Made by a program: the position numbers and the translations under genes. From contig JAXLYR010000004.1 in NCBI GenBank assembly GCA_046351325.1, positions 958,356 to 1,022,355 of the forward strand: DNA of 64,000 bases, given 5' to 3'. Below are positions 57,788 through 64,000 of the stretch, piece after piece. Numbering within the stretch: position 1 is the stretch's first letter; each line of letters starts with the position of its first letter. Under the pieces are notes generated by a model. It was given only the letters and a program-made list of their open reading frames with translations. It was not told the DNA's origin and did no database searches. The stretch comes from Xiheicaenibacterium sp046351325 (GTDB taxonomy: Bacteria > Myxococcota_A > Polyangia > Polyangiales > Polyangiaceae).

Positions 57788-60574
57788 GTGGCGATCAACC
57801 GCGACAAGATCCTCCAAGAAGCGCAAAAGCTTGTCGACAAGAAGCGCTACGACAAGGCGATCGCGGAGTACCAAAAGGTCGTAGCGGACGACCCGAACGA
57901 CGTCCGCACGCTGCTCCGGATCGGCGATCTCTACCTGCGCATCGAGCAGTACGCCGACGCGATCTCCACCTACGACCGCGTCGCCTCGTACTACTCGGTG
58001 CAGGGCTTCGCGGTCAAAGCGGTCGCGGTCTACAAGCAGATCCGCGAGATCATCCAGAAGCACGCGCCCCACCTCGAGGATCGGTTCGGGCACGTCGTCC
58101 CCAAGCTCGCCGAGCTCCTCACGCAGCTCGACCTGCGCTCCGACGCGCTCGCCTACTACGAAGAGATGGCGACGCGCCTGCAGCACCTCGGGCGCGAGCG
58201 CGACGCGATCGACGTCTTCAAGAAGATCGTCACGCTCGACCAGCAGAACCCCGTCAGCCACCTGCGCTTGGCCGACGCGTTCACGCGCGTTCGCGACTTC
58301 GACGGTGCAGCACAGGAGTTCCTCGCTGCGGCCGAGATCCTCCTCCGCATCCAGCGGCGCGACGACGCGCTCCGCGTGGTCGAGCGCTTGCTCCAATATC
58401 GGCAAGAGGCTCGCTTCTGCCGGCTCGCCGCGCAGATCCACCTCGAGCGCGGGCAGCCCGGCGACGGCATGGCCGCGCTGACGAAGCTCCACACGACCTT
58501 CAAGGAGAACCCGCGCGACCTCGAGACCCTCGGTCTGCTCGCGCGCGCGTTCGACGCGATCGGCCAGCCGACGAAGTCGATCGAGGTTCAGAAGGAAGCT
58601 GCGCGCATCGCGCGCGAGACCAACCAGACCGAACTCTTCGATCAGCTGCTCTCGACGCTGCTCGAGCGAGCCCCACACGACGAGGGCGTTCGACACCTCG
58701 TCGCGATGGCGAACGGCACAGCGCAACCCGCGAACGCCGAGCCTCAGCGCTCTCGCGCTTCGTCGATCCCAGCGCAGCCTGTTGAGCCCGCGTCCGTCGC
58801 GCCGCCGCCAGCCCAGCGCCCAACAGTCGAGCCTGCGCGCGCTCAACAGGCGCGACCCGCACCGCCTCCTCCTCCGCCCACGCCGATCCCCGTCGCAGAC
58901 GCCGACGAGGTCAGCGTCGAGATGGTGATGGATGAGGACGAACTCGTCGTCGTCTCGGAGGACGCTCCCTCGGAGGAGGAGCCCTTCGCGTTGCGCGCGT
59001 CGTACCCGCCTCAGGAGGAGGATCCTCACGGCGTTCGAGCGATCCTCGCTGCCGCCGAGATGGCGCGTCGGCGCGGCGACTACGCGCGCGCCGTCGACGG
59101 GCTCCGCGGCGCGATCCACGGTCAGCCCGATGTGCGCGAGCTGCGCGAGCGGCTCTGCGATCTCCTGATTGAAGCTGGCGATCAAGAGGGCGCGATCGCA
59201 GAGATGCTGCGTTTCGCGCAGCGCCTCGTCGAGACGAGCTTCCCCGACGACGCCGCGCGACTGCTCGACGAGGTCCTGCTCCTCGACGCGACGAACAAGC
59301 AGGCGCTGAAGCTCCTGCGATCGCTCGGGTACGCGGTCGGCGGCGAAGAAGAGCCCCCGTCGGCCGCGCAGCCGGCGTTCACCAGCTACGACGCGAAGGT
59401 CCCGCTCCCGTCCTACGACCTCGAGGAGCTCACCTCCGACGAGCCCCCTGCGCCTTCGACAGTCGAGCCCGCGCCGTCGACCGTGGTCGCAGGCGATCAA
59501 CGGATGAACGAGATCGTCAGGCAGAGCTTCGCAGCCGCGCCTCCCATCGAGCTCGACGATCCGTTCGCGCAGGAGGAGACCTCCTTCGGCATCCCCGCGT
59601 ACGCGCTCGACGACGAGGCCGCCCAGCAGCTTCGACAGGCGCCGCAGCCTGCGGGGCTCGACGAGGCCGCGCTCGAAGAGATCGAGTTCTTCGCGACGCA
59701 CGACATGCTCGACGAGGCCGAGGGGCTCCTCAACGAGCAGCTCGCCCGGCTGCCGAATCACCCGCTCCTCTTGGAGAAGCGTCGCGAGCTCGCGGCGCTG
59801 CGAGCGTCCGCGAGCGAGGTGGCTGCCGCGCCGCCGCCACCTCCTCAGGCCGTCTACGCCACCGCAGCCGTTGCTCCCGAGCCCGTCGCGGCGTCAGCCC
59901 CGCCTTCGTCGCAGGTGCGCGCCGAGGTCACGGTCGACCGCGCTTACGACATCGCCCACGCGCTCGACGAGATGGACCAAGCGATGGACAGCTTCGGTCC
60001 ACGCGGGGGTGATGCTGCGCCGGGACCGTCGCACGGCCAGGTCAGCGTCGATGCGATCTTCGAGCAGTTCAAGGCCGGTGTCGCCGCGCAAGTCGCCGAG
60101 AGCGACGCCGCCACGCACTACGATCTCGGGGTCGCTTACAAGGAGATGGGCCTCATCGCCGACGCGATCCACGAGTTCGAACTCGCGTCCCGCGACTCCT
60201 CGCGCGAGTGCGTGTGCCTCTCGATGATCGGCATGCTGCACATGCAGAACGGCGATCTCGAGTCCGCGCTCAACGCCTTCATCCAAGGCCTGCAGGCTGC
60301 TGAGAAGACGCCGGACCAGGAGCTCGCGCTCACCTACGAGGTCGGCAACGCCTACGAGCCGCGCGACCCTTCGCAAGCGCTCTACTACTTCCAGATGGTC
60401 GCGCGCCTCGATCCCTCGTACCGCGACCCGCGCGGTTCCGTCGCCGAGCGCATCGCGAACCTCGAGCGACAGCTCGGTGGTAGCGCACCGTCACCTGCCG
60501 CCAAGGCTGTCGCGGTCGGCGCTGGTGACGACTTCGATGCGGCGTTCGACGACCTCTTCAACCCGAAGGGTTGA
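57788..60574 (+). CDS. large tetratricopeptide-repeat protein
   Basis: A 928-residue soluble protein. N-terminal TPRs (2-300) include KKRYDKAIAEYQKVVADDPN, VRTLLRIGDLYLRIEQYADA and LERGQPGDGMAALTKL. A Pro/Ala linker (about 310-380) and acidic stretches are followed by more TPRs (GVRAILAAAEMARRRGDYAR; EAGDQEGAIAEMLRFAQRL) and a final pair (THYDLGVAYKEMGLIADAIH; EVGNAYEPRDPSQALYYFQM). TPRs form scaffolds; partners are unknown. GTG 57788 is preferred (GGAG 7 bases upstream, normal helix start); a TTG at 57761 would add 9 residues. It is divergent from the regulator by 185 bp. Confidence 0.88.
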   Translation: MAINRDKILQEAQKLVDKKRYDKAIAEYQKVVADDPNDVRTLLRIGDLYLRIEQYADAISTYDRVASYYSVQGFAVKAVAVYKQIREIIQKHAPHLEDRFGHVVPKLAELLTQLDLRSDALAYYEEMATRLQHLGRERDAIDVFKKIVTLDQQNPVSHLRLADAFTRVRDFDGAAQEFLAAAEILLRIQRRDDALRVVERLLQYRQEARFCRLAAQIHLERGQPGDGMAALTKLHTTFKENPRDLETLGLLARAFDAIGQPTKSIEVQKEAARIARETNQTELFDQLLSTLLERAPHDEGVRHLVAMANGTAQPANAEPQRSRASSIPAQPVEPASVAPPPAQRPTVEPARAQQARPAPPPPPPTPIPVADADEVSVEMVMDEDELVVVSEDAPSEEEPFALRASYPPQEEDPHGVRAILAAAEMARRRGDYARAVDGLRGAIHGQPDVRELRERLCDLLIEAGDQEGAIAEMLRFAQRLVETSFPDDAARLLDEVLLLDATNKQALKLLRSLGYAVGGEEEPPSAAQPAFTSYDAKVPLPSYDLEELTSDEPPAPSTVEPAPSTVVAGDQRMNEIVRQSFAAAPPIELDDPFAQEETSFGIPAYALDDEAAQQLRQAPQPAGLDEAALEEIEFFATHDMLDEAEGLLNEQLARLPNHPLLLEKRRELAALRASASEVAAAPPPPPQAVYATAAVAPEPVAASAPPSSQVRAEVTVDRAYDIAHALDEMDQAMDSFGPRGGDAAPGPSHGQVSVDAIFEQFKAGVAAQVAESDAATHYDLGVAYKEMGLIADAIHEFELASRDSSRECVCLSMIGMLHMQNGDLESALNAFIQGLQAAEKTPDQELALTYEVGNAYEPRDPSQALYYFQMVARLDPSYRDPRGSVAERIANLERQLGGSAPSPAAKAVAVGAGDDFDAAFDDLFNPKG

Positions 60575-60583
60575 GGAGCTATC

Positions 60584-60901
60584 TTGAAAGTTATGACGGA
60601 GGGAGCTTCTCCCGCACCCCCGACGGGCCTGCCTCAGGATCGCGAGTCTGGAAAGACCACCGGCGGTCTCGATCCGGTCATCGGGCTCGGCCTGATCATC
60701 TTGGGTGTGCTCGTGATGGGGATCGCGGGCGCCTCGACGCAGCACTACCTCTTCAACGCGGGCACTGCGATCGCCCTGCTCGGCGCGATGATCTTCGTGG
60801 TCGCCGTCGCGCTCTCTGCGCTCCGTGAGACTCTCGCGGAGAAGCGGGCGCTGCGCCGCGCCCAGCAAGACAGCAAGCCTCCTCGCGACGAGAAGGTCTA
60901 G
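60584..60901 (+). CDS. small two-helix membrane protein
   Basis: A 105-residue protein with two hydrophobic segments (VIGLGLIILGVLVMGIAG and GTAIALLGAMIFVVAVALSA) and a charged tail. It starts 9 bases after the TPR gene; GAGGAG at 60573-60578 favours the TTG at 60584, and ATG at 60593 is the alternative. No family is recognised. The helical hairpin could anchor or partner the TPR protein, which is inference from position only. Confidence 0.65.
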   Translation: MKVMTEGASPAPPTGLPQDRESGKTTGGLDPVIGLGLIILGVLVMGIAGASTQHYLFNAGTAIALLGAMIFVVAVALSALRETLAEKRALRRAQQDSKPPRDEKV

Positions 60902-60943
60902 CGCAGACGTCTCGCGCGACCGACCTCTCGGTCCCCGTCGGTC

Positions 60944-63900
60944 TCAGTCCTCGCTCGGTCCGCTCACCCAATCGCCGGCGTCTTCCGTCTTCGGCGTCTT
61001 CAAGAGCTCACCGTTCTCACCGTCGCGTCGGATGATGAGCGTGCGTCGCGTGACGCTGTCGTTGCTCTCGCGCGCGAAGATGGTGATGACGTTGACGCCC
61101 GGCTTCAGCGGCACGTCGATTTGGAACGAAGCTGTCGACGGGTCTGCGGCGCGCTTGTTCGATTGGTAGAAGATCTTGCGACCGCCGACGAAGCCGTAGA
61201 GATCGATGATGCGCGAGCTGCTCACTGCTGAGCCGCTCAACGAGATGCTCGACGATCGGGTGGAGAGCTGCGGCGCATCCACCTTGAGCTCGGGTGGCGC
61301 GTGCGTGAACACGTCGTCGAACGCGATGGCTTCGGGGGCCTTGCTGCTCGACCTCTCCGTGAGATCGGTGCTCTTCACGAACGCGTACCGTCCGCCCGCG
61401 ATCTTGATCTTGGTGTACGAGCCCATCGCGCCGAGCGCGTCGACGATCATTCCACCGTGCACGGAGCCGAACTCGCGAGCGCTGTCGGCTGGGGCCTCGA
61501 AGAGCGGCGCACCGTTGCCGCCCACGACCCAGCTCGCCGCGTCGCCACCGACGGAGCCCTCGGCTTCGATGGGTAGCTTCACCTTCTCGCGAACGGACTC
61601 GTTGAGATCCGTGTCCGCGATCGAGAGCGAAACGACAGCCTCGGCGTCGGCGAGCTCCTTCGCGACGTCGAACGTGAAGGTCACGTGGCGCGTCTCGCCG
61701 GGAGCCATGTTCGACATGTCGAAGCGACCGTCCTTGAGGAGCAGACCGTCGCCGCTCATGTTGAGGAGCGCTGCGGTGGTGTCGTGACTCGGGCCCGTGC
61801 CGACGTTCTTCACCGTGAGGTAGAGGCTCAGCCCCTCGCCGCGCTGCACGCGCCCGTCGCCGTTGCCCGCGCGGTCGTCGACGACCTGGAAGCTGTATTT
61901 GAAGGATGGTCGAGGCAGGGATCGAACTGTCGGTCGCAGCTCCACCGGGGCAGGCGCAGCGCCGTCGGCCTCGAATTTCACGGTGACGCCGTCGCTCCGA
62001 TCCGTGGCGTCCATCGGGATTTTGCAGGTCTTCTTGCCGTCCTTCGGCTTCGGCTTGGTCGACGCGTACTTGCGGCCCTCGAGCTCGCACCAGCCGAACG
62101 GGACGCGCGCGGTGCGCTCCTCGCCGGGCATGATCTTGCCGAACACGAGCTCCTTCGCATCGAAGTAGCTGTTCTCGCTGTCGGTCTGCGCGCGCAGTCG
62201 ATAGACCGGGTTCTTCCCTTGGTTCTTCACCGTGACGACGAGATCCATCGAGTCGCCAGCGGTGACGACCGCGTCACCGCGTGACGTCAGCGCCGTCACC
62301 ACGAGATCGTTCGCGGCGGCCGCTTCCCCCGAGGGCTCGGCCCACACGACCCCGAGCTTCTCGAGCTCGGCGCTGACCTTCACGAGCTCGTCCTTCTTTA
62401 CCCGCGTGAGCAGAGGCGCGACCGCAGCGAGCTGATCGCGTCGGCTCTTGCCGAAGGCCATCGAAGCGACGAGCTCGCGTCCGAACGTGATCGGGAAGTC
62501 GAGGCGCACATCGTCGTCGGCGTCACTGCCGAGCTCGCGCAGCCCGTCGCGCTCTGCGCTCGTAAATTGATAGCGCACCACGTCCTCGGGCTTGCCGGCG
62601 GGCGCGGTGTACTCGCTCTCGAGCGACGCGAAGAGCTCGCGTTCTTTGAGCGTGTCCTTTTGAACGGTGAGGTCCATCTCGAGCGGGTCGACCGTCATGG
62701 GGTCGAGCTCGATGTCGGGCGTGATGCCCACTCCTTGGATGGAGATGTCGCCGGGCGTGAGGTACTCGGCGATCGTGAGCTTGAGCGCGGCCTTCTCCGG
62801 AGTGATCTCCGGGAACACGAGCTGCACGCTCCCTTTGCCGAAGGTCTGCTGTCCGACGATGAGCGCTCGATCCAAGTTCTTGAGAGCGCCCGCCAGGATC
62901 TCGCTCGCGCTCGCGCTCGATCCGTTCACGAGCACGACCATCGGATAAGCAGGCTCGGTGCCTGCCGAGACCGCGCGCCGCTCTTCCCTCAGCTCGCTCG
63001 CGCCCTCGGTCGCGACCAAAACGCCGTCCTCGATGAAGAGGTCGGCGACCTTCACCGACTGATCGAGCAGCCCGCCTGGGTTGCCGCGCAGATCGAGCAC
63101 GAGTCCCTTGATGTCGCCCTTCTTGCGGAACGACTCGAGCGCTGCGCTGGTCTCCTCGGCGGTGGAGCTCTGGAAGTTCTTCAGCTTGATGTAGCCGATG
63201 TCCCCGTCGAGCGCGCGCGACTCGACGCTCGTCACCTTGATGATCTCCCGCTCGAGGGTGAACGGCTTCGGCTCGGTCCAGCCATCGTCACCCTCGCGCA
63301 CGATCCAAATCGTGATCGAGGTCTTCGGCTCGCCGCGCAGGCGCTTCACCGCGTCGTCGAGCGTCATGTTCTGCGTCGACTCGTTCTCGATTTTCACGAT
63401 CCGATCGAACCGCTTGAGCCCTGCACGCTCCGCAGGAGTGTTCGGCATCGGCCGCATCACTGTGAGCTGTTGGTCGCGCGTCGAGATCACGATCCCGAGC
63501 CCGCCGAACGCGCCCGACGTCTGCACGTTCATGTCGCGGTAGGCGTCCGGCGACAGGAACGACGAGTGCGGATCGAGGGTGTGCAGCATCCCGTTGCAGG
63601 CTGCGTACTCGAGCGCGCGCAGGTCGACGTCGGAGCCCTCGAGGTGGACCTGCAGGAACGCGAAGACCTCACGCAATCGCGCGGCGACGTCCCAAGGCCC
63701 TTGGACATTGTCGATCCGGAAGGTCTTCGCGTCGGCCTCGACGCGCACGGTCACTTCGTCCTTGTTCTCTTGCTGGACGATGACCTGCGGGATGTCGCGC
63801 TGGACGTAGTTGAGCGCCGACAGCAGCATCTGCTTCGGCTTCACGCGCTCCGGCTTGACGTACTTCTTCCGGATGTACTTGAGCGTCTCGTTGACGGCGT

Positions 63901-64000
63901 CGAGGCGCGTGAGGTCGTAAGGCTGCTCAGCGGTCTGGCCCGTGCCCGCGAGGGCGGGCTCGAAGCCGCGCCACAAACTCGCTGCGCCGAACTTGGTCGC
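60944..64000 (-). CDS. S41 C-terminal processing protease with long adhesive-like tail (5' end outside window)
   Basis: The frame is open to the right edge, so the N-terminus is missing; at least 1018 residues are present. From about 45 to 430 it is a CtpA/Prc protease: a PDZ domain (GGLGIVISTRDQQ; NTPAERAGLKRFDRIVKI), the catalytic Ser in VNGSSASASEIL and the catalytic Lys in QQTFGKGSVQ. After the protease are two CARDB/Ig-like units (AVVTAGDSMDLVVTVKNQGK; GEGLSLYLTVKNVGTGPSHD), an SH3-like unit and a third Ig-like end (LSTRSSSISLSGSAVSS; VPLKPGVNVITIFA). The tails are unusual for Ctp and suggest a cell-surface protease. It is convergent with the small membrane gene. Confidence 0.85.
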   Translation of the reverse strand, partial: ATKFGAASLWRGFEPALAGTGQTAEQPYDLTRLDAVNETLKYIRKKYVKPERVKPKQMLLSALNYVQRDIPQVIVQQENKDEVTVRVEADAKTFRIDNVQGPWDVAARLREVFAFLQVHLEGSDVDLRALEYAACNGMLHTLDPHSSFLSPDAYRDMNVQTSGAFGGLGIVISTRDQQLTVMRPMPNTPAERAGLKRFDRIVKIENESTQNMTLDDAVKRLRGEPKTSITIWIVREGDDGWTEPKPFTLEREIIKVTSVESRALDGDIGYIKLKNFQSSTAEETSAALESFRKKGDIKGLVLDLRGNPGGLLDQSVKVADLFIEDGVLVATEGASELREERRAVSAGTEPAYPMVVLVNGSSASASEILAGALKNLDRALIVGQQTFGKGSVQLVFPEITPEKAALKLTIAEYLTPGDISIQGVGITPDIELDPMTVDPLEMDLTVQKDTLKERELFASLESEYTAPAGKPEDVVRYQFTSAERDGLRELGSDADDDVRLDFPITFGRELVASMAFGKSRRDQLAAVAPLLTRVKKDELVKVSAELEKLGVVWAEPSGEAAAANDLVVTALTSRGDAVVTAGDSMDLVVTVKNQGKNPVYRLRAQTDSENSYFDAKELVFGKIMPGEERTARVPFGWCELEGRKYASTKPKPKDGKKTCKIPMDATDRSDGVTVKFEADGAAPAPVELRPTVRSLPRPSFKYSFQVVDDRAGNGDGRVQRGEGLSLYLTVKNVGTGPSHDTTAALLNMSGDGLLLKDGRFDMSNMAPGETRHVTFTFDVAKELADAEAVVSLSIADTDLNESVREKVKLPIEAEGSVGGDAASWVVGGNGAPLFEAPADSAREFGSVHGGMIVDALGAMGSYTKIKIAGGRYAFVKSTDLTERSSSKAPEAIAFDDVFTHAPPELKVDAPQLSTRSSSISLSGSAVSSSRIIDLYGFVGGRKIFYQSNKRAADPSTASFQIDVPLKPGVNVITIFARESNDSVTRRTLIIRRDGENGELLKTPKTEDAGDWVSGPSED

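Noticed and set aside
57278..59761. Long minus-strand open frame opposite the TPR gene
   Set aside because: The plus strand encodes regular TPR helices. The minus product is Arg/Val/Leu/Glu-biased and has no motif, as expected for a shadow frame at this GC content.

Overview
The window is about 64 kb of high-GC DNA from a myxobacterium-like deltaproteobacterium, most likely of the Polyangiales (Sorangiineae). The evidence is: Ser/Thr protein kinases with the eukaryote-like HRDLKPxN/DFG motifs, many Gly/Ser- or Cys-rich lipoproteins (including DNNCNGxIDEGC-type motifs), an AgmX/PglI-type C-terminal domain, DUF1588/DUF1552 secreted proteins, very high GC3, and frequent GTG/TTG starts with 4-bp ATGA/GTGA/TTGA start-stop overlaps. 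The 16S body agrees with this, although its 5' end is divergent. The placement is inference; no database search was possible.

Layout. (1) 0-4.4 kb: a membrane-anchored Ser/Thr kinase, then nadC-birA (NAD and biotin cofactor metabolism). (2) 4.4-10 kb, minus strand: a tight five-gene set of two surface lipoproteins, an ECF sigma factor, a FecR-type membrane protein and a barrel-like outer-membrane protein, which looks like a self-contained cell-surface signalling unit. (3) 10-20 kb: a secreted alpha/beta-hydrolase, queE, a FabH-like ketosynthase, the divergent pair fbp / class I aldolase, pepA, and a chain of overlapping genes for membrane, PpiC-like and roadblock-like proteins. (4) 20.1-26.2 kb: one complete rRNA operon (16S, tRNA-Ile, tRNA-Ala, 23S, 5S) with a sigma70-like promoter, duplicated hairpin-boxA elements, RNase III-type processing stems and a strong terminator. 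(5) 26.2-34.6 kb: an SDR enzyme coupled to a kinase, a TrmH-family methyltransferase, small envelope proteins, a TauE transporter, and a 1050-residue degenerate kinase joined through one membrane segment to three DsbA-like domains. (6) 34.8-43.2 kb: a membrane Fe-S/CCG oxidoreductase, a TamA/BamA-like outer-membrane protein, and the DUF1588 c-type-cytochrome-like lipoprotein with its Tat-exported DUF1552 partner. (7) 43-54 kb: envelope lipoproteins (OmpA-like, AgmX-like, Gly-rich beta-helix, duplicated-domain), a Nudix hydrolase and a second alpha/beta-hydrolase. (8) 54-64 kb: a minus-strand operon (response regulator with a degenerate receiver, pdxA, an 18-Cys protein, dtd), a long TPR protein, and a C-terminal processing protease that runs off the right edge.

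The most unusual items are the pseudokinase-TM-triple-DsbA protein (31447-34599), the sigma/FecR/lipoprotein operon (4463-9946), the pseudo-receiver/Cys-ladder operon (54922-57602), and two small dispersed repeat families. One copy of each repeat family lies inside a coding sequence, where it contributes amino acids. No insertion sequence, prophage, CRISPR array or replication origin was seen. Apart from the rRNA operon leader, there is no gene-free stretch longer than about 300 bases.
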